A stretch of DNA of 64,000 nucleotides from contig MKUP01000032.1 of assembly GCA_001898625.1 (NCBI GenBank), forward strand, positions 154,831 through 218,830, written 5' to 3'. Within the stretch, counting starts at the first letter, position 1. Every line of letters begins with the position of its first letter. Position numbers and translations under genes: made by a program. This stretch comes from Burkholderiales bacterium 67-32 (GTDB lineage: Bacteria; Pseudomonadota; Gammaproteobacteria; Burkholderiales; Burkholderiaceae_B). Positions 42,287 through 50,271 of this stretch are shown here, piece after piece. The notes under the pieces were generated by a model. It saw only the letters and a list, made by a program, of their open reading frames with translations. It was not told where the DNA came from and searched no databases.

Positions 42287-42367
42287 GGTCGGAGGGCGGC
42301 TTGTCTGGACAGGGGCCCAGTATGGGTTTCGCCTTGGTGCGTCACAACCGAAAAATGGACGAGTATT

Positions 42368-42715
42368 TCAGGCTTCGTTGACGAGGCTGTCCATGGCGGC
42401 GAGGAGATCCGGGTCGCTTTCGATAGCCTCGCAGACCAGGTCGACCAGATGCTGGTAATCGGGGTCCAGCGCCAGCGAGTCGTCGCCGAACTGATGCTGC
42501 AGGATCGTCGCGATCGTGGCGCGGTGAAGCTGGCGCTCCTGGGCGCCGGAGGACTTGAGCTGCTTGATCTTCTGGCCGACGACCTGTTTGAGGTCCTGGG
42601 CAGGCGCCTGTGGCGCGGCGGTGCGGCCTTCCGGCTTTTTTGCCGCCGTATCCGCGTTGGCCAGGCGGCGCCGCAGGATGTGCGCGACCTGGTTGAGTTT
42701 CGACAACGAGTCCAT
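42368..42715 (-). CDS. Protein of unknown function at the end of the flagellar-type operon
   Basis: 115 residues. The N-terminus is basic and helical (SLSKLNQVAHILRRRLANAD), followed by an Ala/Pro-rich linker and an acidic C-terminal helix pair (LDPDYQHLVDLVCEAIESDPDLLAAMDSL). No signal peptide or membrane segment. It is the last of the 28 collinear genes, 15 bases after the small TPR gene. Size and composition would suit a type III export chaperone or regulator, but I recognise no family. Confidence 0.7.
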   Translation of the reverse strand: MDSLSKLNQVAHILRRRLANADTAAKKPEGRTAAPQAPAQDLKQVVGQKIKQLKSSGAQERQLHRATIATILQHQFGDDSLALDPDYQHLVDLVCEAIESDPDLLAAMDSLVNEA

Positions 42716-42730
42716 GGGAAGTCCGGGCGA

Positions 42731-43294
42731 TCAGTGCTTCGTGGCGTTGTCCCAGTAGCCGGATAGTAGCAGATGGGTGGAAGGGCCGGTCTCCTGCTGA
42801 TCCTGCGGCGGCAGCGCCGCTTTCAGCTTGTCCACGATCAGGCCGATGTCGTGATTCAGTTCAGGATGCTGGGTGTTGAGCTGCATGCCTCGCTGAAGAT
42901 GGTCCAGGGCGGCCGCCATGTCGTCGTTCAGAAGTGCCATGAGACCGCTGGCGAATACCTTCAGTCCTTCCTGGCTGGCCGGGAAGCCCGCCAGGGGATG
43001 CAGCGTGGCGCGCGCCGCTTCCGCGCTGCCGCATGTCAATTGAAGAAGGCCGAGCTGGAAACGATAGATATCCGTTTCCGGGGAAAGTGTCACGGCCTTG
43101 ATCATTGCCAGTTCCGCTCCAGGATAGTCCTGCTCGCTGGCCTTGACCGATCCGAGCAGAAAATGCAGCCGGGCGTCGGATTCCCAGGTTTCCAAGGCGT
43201 CCGTCAAGCGTTCCCGCGCCTTCGGGGAATCCGTGCGTATCGCGTCCAGGATACGGACGAGAGTCTGGTCGTCGCAAAGCAGTCCGGCATTCAT
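42731..43294 (-). CDS. Small TPR-repeat protein
   Basis: 187 residues with at least three degenerate tetratricopeptide repeats (WESDARLHFLLGSVKASEQD, then AELAMIKAVTLSPETDIYRFQLGLLQL, then AALDHLQRGMQLNTQHPELN). No signal peptide. Located nine bases after the sigma-28-like gene. TPR proteins of this size act as class II chaperones in injectisome type III systems, which is one possible role here. A longer TPR gene starts the same operon at 63020. Confidence 0.75.
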   Translation of the reverse strand: MNAGLLCDDQTLVRILDAIRTDSPKARERLTDALETWESDARLHFLLGSVKASEQDYPGAELAMIKAVTLSPETDIYRFQLGLLQLTCGSAEAARATLHPLAGFPASQEGLKVFASGLMALLNDDMAAALDHLQRGMQLNTQHPELNHDIGLIVDKLKAALPPQDQQETGPSTHLLLSGYWDNATKH

Positions 43295-43303
43295 GGGTGG
43301 CCT

Positions 43304-44074
43304 TTATCGGGTAATGGATAGCGCGGCGGAGGGCGGGAGGCCCTTTTTCAGCCCGTTCAGGGCGCTGCGGTGGAGTTGGGAGATCCGTCCTTTGGACAGC
43401 CCCATGGCGGCGGCAATGCTCTCGAACGCCAGCCCGTAGTAGTAGTGATACAGGATGACGCGTTTCTCATTGGCCGGCAATCGGTCGACCTGGGTACGGA
43501 GCTTGTCCTGGCTTTGCTTCCAGGCCGCCGTGCGATAGGCATTCATGTCGCCCTGCGCGGCGTCGGAGGAAACCCACATCCTGGTGTCCTCGAGCATGAA
43601 CCCGATCGCCATGCCGGTCGCCACGTCGCAAAGCTGCGAGAACGCATCCTTTTTCGATGAGCCCGCCGCCGGGTCCTTCAGGGAGGCGAGGCGGTCCTTC
43701 TTGATTCGTGACCGGAGAAAAACTTGCTCCTGGCCGTCCGTAAGGCGGGCGATGCCGCTCAGGATATTGCCCTCGATACGGGCGAAGCTGAATGTCCTGA
43801 AGGAGGCTTCCCGGTGCGGGTCGAAGACGTCGATGGCTTCCAGGAGGCCGATGCAGCCCAGTTGATACAGATCCTGGAAGTCGATGTCGTCGTACTGGCG
43901 CCTGGCGTAGACGCGTGCGGTAATGGTTTTCGCGTGGGCAAGGTAGTGCAGGAAAACGGCTTCCCGGGCCTCGGACGACCGGGAGAAATGAAACGCCTGC
44001 CAGAGGCCGGCCTCCGTGGCCGGAGTCTCGTCGGGAGGGGCAGGCGCGTCGGCGTCCGAGGGCAGGGAGTTCAT
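43304..44074 (-). CDS. fliA: Divergent sigma-28 (FliA-like) RNA polymerase sigma factor
   Basis: 256 residues from ATG 44074, overlapping the fliP stop by four bases. Sigma region 2 is clear: DLYQLGCIGLLEAIDVFDP, FRTFSFARIEGNILSGIARL. Region 4 is clear: LPANEKRVILYHYYYGLAFESIAAAMGLSKGRISQL. Region 3 is poorly conserved and the ~25-residue N-terminus is acidic. FliA-type factors direct late flagellar transcription from TAAA/GATAA promoters. A matching promoter candidate at 63123-63149 precedes the Rhs-like gene. No flgM anti-sigma gene is present in the window. Confidence 0.85.
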   Translation of the reverse strand: MNSLPSDADAPAPPDETPATEAGLWQAFHFSRSSEAREAVFLHYLAHAKTITARVYARRQYDDIDFQDLYQLGCIGLLEAIDVFDPHREASFRTFSFARIEGNILSGIARLTDGQEQVFLRSRIKKDRLASLKDPAAGSSKKDAFSQLCDVATGMAIGFMLEDTRMWVSSDAAQGDMNAYRTAAWKQSQDKLRTQVDRLPANEKRVILYHYYYGLAFESIAAAMGLSKGRISQLHRSALNGLKKGLPPSAALSITR

Positions 44075-44811
44075 CGGAAGCTGCCGAGCAGCCCTCTCAG
44101 GATCAGGCCCCACCCGTCGATCAGGACGAACATGAGAACCTTCAAGGGGAGCGCGATGGTCGCGGGCGGGACCATCAGCATGCCCAGCGACAGCAGGATG
44201 CTCGACACCACCAGATCGATCAGCAGAAAGGGAAGCAGGACGACGAAACCTATCTGGAAGGCCACGCGGAATTCGTTCAGGATGAACGCGGGCGTCAATT
44301 GAAACAGGCTGACCTGGTCAGGGCTTTCCGGCAGGGGTTTCTTGGAAAGTTCGTACATCAGCTTGAGATCGTTGTCCCCGATCTGCGCCAGCATGAAATC
44401 CCGGACCGGCGCGGAGCCTTTGTCCAGGGCTTCCTGAACCGACATCGTCCCCGCCAGCAGAGGTTGAAGGGCCTGCTGGTTGAGTTTTTCAAGCGGCGTC
44501 ATCATGACGAAGGCCGTCATGAACAAGGCCAGGCCGATCAGCACGGGAGTCGGCGGCGTCTCCGGCATGCCAAAGGCATGGCGGATCATGGCGAGAACGA
44601 TCACGATGCGGACGAAGGCCGTCATCGTGACGATGAAAGCGGGCCCCAGGCTGAGAAACGTCAGGAGCAGGACGATGCGTATCGGATCCGACAGGGTACC
44701 GGACAACATGTTCGACACCGGGGCCGCCTGGGCTGCGTGGGCAAACAGTGGCAAGCCGGCGAGCATGCCCGCCAGGATCAGGATGAGAACGCAGGACCTA
44801 GCCGAGCTCAT
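44071..44811 (-). CDS. fliP: FliP, flagellar type III export gate protein
   Basis: 246 residues from ATG 44811 with GGGAG seven bases upstream. Signal peptide (to about residue 26) and four membrane segments, as in FliP. The conserved blocks LLTFLSLGPAFIVTMTAFVRIVIVLAMIRHAFG, MTPLEKLNQQALQPLLAG and the C-terminal LLPFLLIDLVVSSILLSLGM are present. It forms the core of the export gate with FliQ and FliR. The start overlaps fliO by 14 bases. Confidence 0.95.
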   Translation of the reverse strand: MSSARSCVLILILAGMLAGLPLFAHAAQAAPVSNMLSGTLSDPIRIVLLLTFLSLGPAFIVTMTAFVRIVIVLAMIRHAFGMPETPPTPVLIGLALFMTAFVMMTPLEKLNQQALQPLLAGTMSVQEALDKGSAPVRDFMLAQIGDNDLKLMYELSKKPLPESPDQVSLFQLTPAFILNEFRVAFQIGFVVLLPFLLIDLVVSSILLSLGMLMVPPATIALPLKVLMFVLIDGWGLILRGLLGSFR

Positions 44812-45160
44812 TGGCCGCTCCCTGGTTTTTGCCATCCAGAGGAAGCAACTGGGCCGACCCGCCCATGCCCGCCAGGAGCAGAAACCGCTGGCCGTCGCAT
44901 TCCAGCAGGTGCAGCCGCTGCCGAGGCCCCAGAGCTAGGGATTCGACCAGTTGCAGGCGTCGCTGCGGCGGCTTGCCGGCCATCCCCGGCCGAAACCGCC
45001 GCAGGACGACGAGTCCGATCAGCACGAGAAGGCAGAGCGCGACGCCCAGGCCGAACCGGGCATAGTTGATGGGCGATTCGGGATTGCCCGCCAGCTCCGC
45101 ATGGGCGGAAGACACGATGGCCAGTTGCGCGGCCACCATGTAAAGCCTGTATCGCTTCAA
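44798..45160 (-). CDS. fliO: FliO, export-gate assembly protein
   Basis: 120 residues if the TTG at 45160, adjoining the fliN stop, is used; ATG 45139 is the alternative. Signal-like N-terminus ending in AHA, one membrane segment (FGLGVALCLLVLIGLVVLRRF) and a short cytoplasmic domain with LQLVESLALGPRQRLHLLECDGQRFLLL, the FliO signature. It assists FliP ring assembly. Confidence 0.9.
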   Translation of the reverse strand: MKRYRLYMVAAQLAIVSSAHAELAGNPESPINYARFGLGVALCLLVLIGLVVLRRFRPGMAGKPPQRRLQLVESLALGPRQRLHLLECDGQRFLLLAGMGGSAQLLPLDGKNQGAANELG

Positions 45161-45475
45161 CTAATTCACCACGGACGTGATGCGAAGACCAAAGTTGGCG
45201 TCTATGGCCACGATCTCCGCATAGGCCACCACTTTCTGATTGAGGCGCACTTCTATGGGCGAGGTCAGGGCGGTGGACAGGCCAAGCTGACTGCCGGCCC
45301 GCAATGCCAGGAGGTCTTTCACTTGAAGCTCGGTGCTTCCGAGGACGGCTTCCAGCGTGACGGGCACGTCGTCGATGATGCTGGCCGGCGGCCCGGAGGC
45401 GCCTTGATCCGAAACGGCGGGAGACGGCTCGGGAAAGGCGACGGCGGCAATCGTGGCGAAGGGTTCTGATTTCAT
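45161..45475 (-). CDS. fliN: FliN, C-ring SpoA-domain protein
   Basis: 104 residues. The C-terminal SpoA (surface presentation of antigens) domain is recognised from DDVPVTLEAVLGSTELQVKDLLALRAGS, and ends with YAEIVAIDANFGLRITSV. Length is close to FliN of other bacteria (~100-140). It would form the cytoplasmic ring with the short FliM-like protein and dock FliH. Four-base overlap with the upstream gene. Confidence 0.93.
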   Translation of the reverse strand: MKSEPFATIAAVAFPEPSPAVSDQGASGPPASIIDDVPVTLEAVLGSTELQVKDLLALRAGSQLGLSTALTSPIEVRLNQKVVAYAEIVAIDANFGLRITSVVN

Positions 45476-46221
45476 GATCGTGATGAAAGACTGTCAATTT
45501 CCAACGAGAAGGCGCCGTTGGACTGCTTGATATGTGCAGTACCGAATTCGACCTTTCGTTTTCCCGCAAGGAGCCGAAGGTCCGCGGGTTGTTCCAGGTG
45601 TGTATCGAGGCGGATGAGGTCACCCGCCTCGAGGTTTTTCAGTTCTCCCAGCGTGAGGACGGCGGTGCCAAGGCGAGCCTCGATACTGACGGGTAGTCCG
45701 CCCAGCACCTCGCGAATCGGCGTGGCTGGCGGTAGCTCGGCGGGAGGCTGCGTTGCGGAAAGCAGTTGCAGGGCCTGTCGAACGCCAAGCTCGAGTTCGA
45801 TGGAGGCATCACCGCCGGGTAGGCAAAGCCGGAACTGGACGATGCCCGGCAAGCCGGGCGGGGGTGGCGTCTTGCCGCCCAGATGCTGGCGCAGCATTGC
45901 CTCGAGGTCGGCGGAAATGGCTGCGCGCAGCACTTCGACGACTTGCCGGGCAAGCTCATGGGCAGGACTGGTGTCCGTATTCAATGCTGTCCGGCAAAGC
46001 GCACGGGCCGAGGCTTCGTCGATGCGCAGCCCGAGGGCGGCATGGGGATCCTGCCCCCGATTCGGCGTCGCCGCCGAGTCCGGTAGATAGGTACCTTCTG
46101 AAACGACCAGCGTTTCGCGTCCGAACCACCGCTGTTCCCATTCCTCCAGCGCTTTGCTGACAAGACGCCGGAGCTGGTCGAGGTCCTTGGGGCCGAGCGG
46201 ACGCCAGGGGTAGGCGGCCAT
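45472..46221 (-). CDS. Short FliM/SctQ-like SpoA-domain protein
   Basis: 249 residues, against ~330 for FliM. Only the C-terminal SpoA domain is clear (about residues 165-240: LGGLPVSIEARLGTAVLTLGELKNLEAGDLI). The N-terminal CheY-binding motif of FliM (LSQxEIDALL-type) is absent and the CheC-like middle domain is not recognisable; instead residues 1-160 look like the divergent N-terminal part of injectisome SctQ proteins. It occupies the fliM position before fliN, so it probably forms a sorting platform more than a switchable rotor. That interpretation is inference. Confidence 0.75.
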   Translation of the reverse strand: MAAYPWRPLGPKDLDQLRRLVSKALEEWEQRWFGRETLVVSEGTYLPDSAATPNRGQDPHAALGLRIDEASARALCRTALNTDTSPAHELARQVVEVLRAAISADLEAMLRQHLGGKTPPPPGLPGIVQFRLCLPGGDASIELELGVRQALQLLSATQPPAELPPATPIREVLGGLPVSIEARLGTAVLTLGELKNLEAGDLIRLDTHLEQPADLRLLAGKRKVEFGTAHIKQSNGAFSLEIDSLSSRS

Positions 46222-46222
46222 G

Positions 46223-47401
46223 TTATCGACGACCCTGCAGATCGAACAATTGCTGGATCATTTCGTTGGCCATGTTCAAGACCTGCGACGATGCCTGGAA
46301 GCCACGCTGGACAAGGATCAGTTCGCCGAATTCACCCGAGAGGTCCACGTTCGAGGCCTCCTGGGATTTGCCGGTCACGGTGCCTACGCCGTCCTGCCCG
46401 CTTTGCAGCAGGCGATATCGCGCCTCGTCGGGCGCCTTGAACTGGCTGTTCCCCGCCAGCCGCAATTGGGACGGATCGGAGAAGTCCGCGACGGCAACGA
46501 CGCCAAGGGAGGTTTTCTGGGCATTGCTGTAATTGATGATCAGTTCGCCGCTTTCATCCACCGAAATGAATGAAATTTCCCCGGTCCCGTAGCCGTCCTT
46601 GCTGCCGACTTTCATGCTGGAAGTCGTGCCGGTGGACAGGTGCGTGATGGCGCCGAAGTCGAAGGTGACGGTGTGGGCGGCGGCACCCGAGCCGATGTCG
46701 ACATCGATGGTTTCGCTGCCGGGCGCGATCAGGCTGCCGATGAACGAAATCTCGAATTCCTTGATCGTGCTTCCCGCGGCATCCTTGACGACGACGTTCC
46801 ATTTTCCCGGGTGATCCGCGCCCTTGGCGGTGAACGCGACGTCCAGGGTTTTCTTGGCTCCGCTTTCGTCGTAGGTGTCGATGCCGGAAATCGTATGGGT
46901 TTCCCCGGTCGAGGAAAGATTGTCGGCAAAACTGATCTTGGTGGTGGCCTGGGGCTTGCTGATAGTCCTGCCATCGATGGAGGCGCCGATGACCCGGCCA
47001 TCCTTGAGCAGTCCCAGTTGATATCCCGATTCGCGCTCGACGATGGCGCCCGAGGCCGACGGCTGGAAGCGGCCAGTCCGTACATAGACCTGCTCGTTGC
47101 CATGGCGCAGGATCAGGAATCCCCGGCCATTGAGCGCAAGATCAAGCTGGTCCTCGGATGGCCGCAGGTCTCCCTGGGAAAAATTGATGCGGGAGTGGGA
47201 GTAGGTGACGCCGTTGCCGGACTGGCTGTTTCCTCCCGCCGAGCCCAGGGGAGGGCGATCCAGATAGAACAGTTCGCTGAACCTGGGATCCGACGACTTG
47301 AAACCGGCGGTATTCAGATTCGCAACGTTGTTGCTGACGGTCTGCAAACCTTCCGAGTAGGCCTTCAGTCCGCTCAAGCCTGTATAGACGGCATTCAACA
47401 T
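46223..47401 (-). CDS. flgE: FlgE, hook protein
   Basis: 392 residues, normal for FlgE. The N-terminal rod/hook motif (YTGLSGLKAYSEGLQTVSNNVANLNTAGFKSS) and C-terminal motif (LSGEFGELILVQRGFQASSQVLNMANEMIQ) form the coiled-coil D0 domain. The LNGRGFLIL block and a beta-rich centre (residues ~130-330) match hook subunits. It is exported without a signal peptide and would build an external hook. Located downstream of flgD and fliK. Confidence 0.95.
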   Translation of the reverse strand: MLNAVYTGLSGLKAYSEGLQTVSNNVANLNTAGFKSSDPRFSELFYLDRPPLGSAGGNSQSGNGVTYSHSRINFSQGDLRPSEDQLDLALNGRGFLILRHGNEQVYVRTGRFQPSASGAIVERESGYQLGLLKDGRVIGASIDGRTISKPQATTKISFADNLSSTGETHTISGIDTYDESGAKKTLDVAFTAKGADHPGKWNVVVKDAAGSTIKEFEISFIGSLIAPGSETIDVDIGSGAAAHTVTFDFGAITHLSTGTTSSMKVGSKDGYGTGEISFISVDESGELIINYSNAQKTSLGVVAVADFSDPSQLRLAGNSQFKAPDEARYRLLQSGQDGVGTVTGKSQEASNVDLSGEFGELILVQRGFQASSQVLNMANEMIQQLFDLQGRR

Positions 47402-47409
47402 GGCAGGTC

Positions 47410-47817
47410 CTACCTTATCGATTCGATCTGTGACAACAGCACATTGGGAAGGAATTGATCGTCGCCGACCTTCAGGGTCAGTTCAGGCTGGCCGTTCTTG
47501 AACGAGATGCTCTGGACGATTCCTGTCTGCGAGCCCGCGGTTCCCGATATGTCGACGGTCTTGCCCAGCAGGCCGATGGCTTGGGTGGAGCCCTGGATGC
47601 TCAGCAGCGTGTCGACCTTTTCGCTGATCTGGCGAGACTGCTCCAGCGAGGTGAATTGAGCGAGCTGTGAAATGAACTCGAAATTCTCGACCGGCTTCAA
47701 AGGGTCTTGATAGGAAAGCTGGGTCAGGATGATCTGCAGCAGCGATTGCAGGTCCAGCCCGAGGGAGTCGATGCGGGCATTGGTTCCCCCGGCGGGACTG
47801 ATTGCACTGAGGGCCAT
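47410..47817 (-). CDS. flgD: FlgD, hook cap (short form)
   Basis: 135 residues against ~220 for typical FlgD. The N-terminal hook-capping domain is intact (LQIILTQLSYQDPLKPVENFEFISQLAQFTSLEQ). After it only a short beta segment remains (LGKTVDISG ... GQPELTLKV), so the Ig-like/Tudor C-terminal part is largely missing. The gene is not frameshifted: stop and next start are in normal positions. A short FlgD may suit a short or modified hook. Confidence 0.9.
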   Translation of the reverse strand: MALSAISPAGGTNARIDSLGLDLQSLLQIILTQLSYQDPLKPVENFEFISQLAQFTSLEQSRQISEKVDTLLSIQGSTQAIGLLGKTVDISGTAGSQTGIVQSISFKNGQPELTLKVGDDQFLPNVLLSQIESIR

Positions 47818-47819
47818 GG

Positions 47820-48503
47820 TTACCTCGAAGCGGGAAGGGGTGGAGAAAATGAAAGCCGTTCGCCGTTCAGATAGGCATAGGCAGGAGCCAGGCCATGCTG
47901 GGCGAACGTTTCCTGGAGCATGCGCATCAACACCTGTTTATCGTGCGTACCCAGCAAGCCTTTCAGTTGCACGCTGATGGCAGGGATGTCATCGCCAAGA
48001 AAGACGGTCACGACAGGGGTGTCGGAGCTGAGCTTTCGGTCGCGGGCGAAAATGCCTGCCGTTGGCGCGTCCCGGTCGATTTCCGGCAGTTCCTGTCCAC
48101 GCGAGCGGGTCGGGTCGACGATGCCGGTTTCAGGATGGGGCAAGGCCACATTGTTGTCGACGCGTTGCCTGCCGCCTGCATATGCGTGGGTTGGCGCAAC
48201 CGCCATTGCCGCATCGGGACGAGACAGGGCGAGCGGTAGAGAGGCTGACGGAGGTGCCGACGGACGCTGGATGCCGGACGAAGGCGGTGCGTCGAGGGAC
48301 ACCGGCACGTCCGGCATCGCGGAGCGTTCATGGCGGCCCGAGGTGGGTCCGTCGAAAGCGACACTCTTGCCGCCGGACTGGTAGACGTCCTGCTCCAACT
48401 GCTGCATCGTCTTCTGGAACGAGCCCGCCTCGCCACGCGGCCCATCTGGCGAAAGGGGCTGCCCGCGAATCGTTCCGGACGTCGTGGGGGGCAGGACCAT
48501 CAT
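47820..48503 (-). CDS. fliK: FliK-like hook-length/export-switch protein
   Basis: 227 residues from ATG 48503, overlapping the fliJ stop by four bases. Low-complexity Pro/Ser/Arg-rich N-terminal two-thirds and a small folded C-terminus (residues ~170-225: VVTVFLGDDIPAISVQLKGLLG). Identification rests on position between fliJ and flgD and on general layout. It is much shorter than usual FliK (~370-400), consistent with a short hook ruler. Direct homology is weak. Confidence 0.65.
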   Translation of the reverse strand: MMVLPPTTSGTIRGQPLSPDGPRGEAGSFQKTMQQLEQDVYQSGGKSVAFDGPTSGRHERSAMPDVPVSLDAPPSSGIQRPSAPPSASLPLALSRPDAAMAVAPTHAYAGGRQRVDNNVALPHPETGIVDPTRSRGQELPEIDRDAPTAGIFARDRKLSSDTPVVTVFLGDDIPAISVQLKGLLGTHDKQVLMRMLQETFAQHGLAPAYAYLNGERLSFSPPLPASR

Positions 48504-48946
48504 GTCGGTTTTCTCCGGTGCACAAGCAACTCTTCCATCGTCATCTGCTGGCGTTCCGCCTGCACCGCGCGGGCACGCTTGCGTTGGCGCTCCAGCAGGC
48601 GCTGCGCGGCCTCGGCCTGGGCGACCGAGCGCTTCAGCGATGACGAGTGCGCATCGCGCTCGTCCTGGGCCTGCCGGGACGCCTGCTCCGCGTTCCGTTC
48701 GAGATGCATGACGTGGGCGATCGCGGCACGGCCGTTGAGCAATTTGTCGAGCGTGGTGCCTTGGTCCATCGAGGTTTGTGCAAGGGACACATGCGCCGCG
48801 GTGGTTTGCCTCGCTTCCGCCAGTTCGCGGTCGGCCTGCGTCACGGCGGCTTGCAGCGCAGCCTGCCGTTGGCGGGACGACGCCAGTTGCAGGTCTCGCA
48901 ACTGGGCGATGGTCAGGGCGTAGTCCACATTCTTGTGCGATTTCAT
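48500..48946 (-). CDS. fliJ: FliJ, export chaperone/ATPase stalk
   Basis: 148 residues, almost entirely alpha-helical with coiled-coil heptads (LRDLQLASSRQRQAALQAAV ... ERNAEQASRQAQDERDAHSS). This is the size and structure of FliJ, which inserts in the FliI hexamer and links it to FlhA. Position after fliI and four-base overlaps on both sides support the call. Confidence 0.85.
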   Translation of the reverse strand: MKSHKNVDYALTIAQLRDLQLASSRQRQAALQAAVTQADRELAEARQTTAAHVSLAQTSMDQGTTLDKLLNGRAAIAHVMHLERNAEQASRQAQDERDAHSSSLKRSVAQAEAAQRLLERQRKRARAVQAERQQMTMEELLVHRRKPT

Positions 48947-50271
48947 CGCGCTGCCGGGCTCCCAAGAATGGCGCGCAGTCGGCCGAGGGCTTCCTCGCGA
49001 TGGGTGGGGACCGAATCCTGCTGTAGGAAGGCAGCCAGTTCGGGACGTATGCGCATGGCTTCGTCGAGCCTGGGATTGCTGCCCGCCGCGTACAGACCGG
49101 ATTCGATCAACGGCCGGGAGGCTTCGAACAGGGAAAGCGACGCCACGGCATCGCGGGAAAGGGATTGTTCGGCCGCCGAGGTGACGTGCTGGAGCAGCCT
49201 GCTGGTGCTGCGGGGGACATGGATGGCCGGAAAGTGCCCCTGCTCGGCCAGTTCGCGCGACAGGACGATATGGCCGTCCAGCAGCGAGCGCATGGTTTCG
49301 GACAGGGGGTCGTCCACGTCATCGGTTTCCGCCAGGATGGTCATCAGCGCGGAAATCGCGCTGCCGTCGGCGAACTGGCCGCATCGCTCGACCAGCTTGG
49401 GCAGCGCGGCGAATACGCTGGGGGGATAGGCCCGCAGCGTGGGAGGCTCGCCAGCGGCCAGGCCCACTTCGCGCAGCGCCATCGCGAAGCGCGTCACGGA
49501 GTCCAGCAGCAGCAGGACATGCCTGCCCCCGGCCCGGAGATGCTCTGCCTGGGCGAGGGCGAACCAGGCCGCCCGCGCCCGCATGATGGCGGGTTCGTCC
49601 GAGGTCGACACCACCATTACACTGCGGGCGCGCGCACTGTCGGAAAGCGCTTCGTACCAGAAGTTCTGAGCTTCCCGGCCGCGCTCACCGATCAGGCAGA
49701 TCACGACGTAGTCCGCGTTGACCTGACGGGCAAGCTGCGTGAGCAGGCTGGTCTTTCCCACGCCGCTGCTGGCGAAGATGCCCGCCCGCTGGCCGATTCC
49801 CAAGGTCAGCAGCGTGTCGATGGCGCGTACGCCCGTATGCAAGGGCGCGCGGGGGTTGACGCGGTCCAGCGCCATGCTGGCGGTGCCCATCAGCGGCGCT
49901 TCGGAGGCGCCCTGGATCGCCGGCCCCTTGTCCAGCGGGTGTCCCAGTGCATTGACCACTCGCCCGAGCAGGGGGCTCCCGACCGGGACCCGGTTGCCGC
50001 GCGGAGCCGCATGGATCCGGTCGCCCGGGGTCAGGCCCAGGGTGTCGGAATACGGCATCAGCGTGATCCGGCCTACTTCGGCGCGGACGACCTCGGCATA
50101 GGTTTCGGATTCCCGGCCGGGGCAGACGCACACCGTACCGGTCGGTACGACGGGGCCATCCGCTTCGAAATAGGTGGCCATTACCCTCGAAATCCGTCCG
50201 AAGGTCCGCGTGAAGTTTGCGCTTCGAATGAAAGAGACGGCTTGCGAGCGGTCGAGGGCGGCCATGGTCAC
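48943..50271 (-). CDS. fliI: FliI, flagellum-type export ATPase
   Basis: 442 residues from GTG 50271, which overlaps the fliH stop (GTGA) and has AAGGA five bases upstream; ATG 50265 is the alternative. Walker A is ASSGVGKT (residues 167-174), with ERGREA and LLLLDSVTRFAMA (Walker B region). Length and motifs match FliI/SctN. It powers substrate unfolding for export together with FliH and FliJ. Confidence 0.96.
   Translation of the reverse strand: MTMAALDRSQAVSFIRSANFTRTFGRISRVMATYFEADGPVVPTGTVCVCPGRESETYAEVVRAEVGRITLMPYSDTLGLTPGDRIHAAPRGNRVPVGSPLLGRVVNALGHPLDKGPAIQGASEAPLMGTASMALDRVNPRAPLHTGVRAIDTLLTLGIGQRAGIFASSGVGKTSLLTQLARQVNADYVVICLIGERGREAQNFWYEALSDSARARSVMVVSTSDEPAIMRARAAWFALAQAEHLRAGGRHVLLLLDSVTRFAMALREVGLAAGEPPTLRAYPPSVFAALPKLVERCGQFADGSAISALMTILAETDDVDDPLSETMRSLLDGHIVLSRELAEQGHFPAIHVPRSTSRLLQHVTSAAEQSLSRDAVASLSLFEASRPLIESGLYAAGSNPRLDEAMRIRPELAAFLQQDSVPTHREEALGRLRAILGSPAAR

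Noticed and set aside
45472..46221. Calling the SpoA gene fliM without reservation
   Set aside because: It lacks the CheY-binding N-terminus and a clear middle domain and is about 80 residues short.
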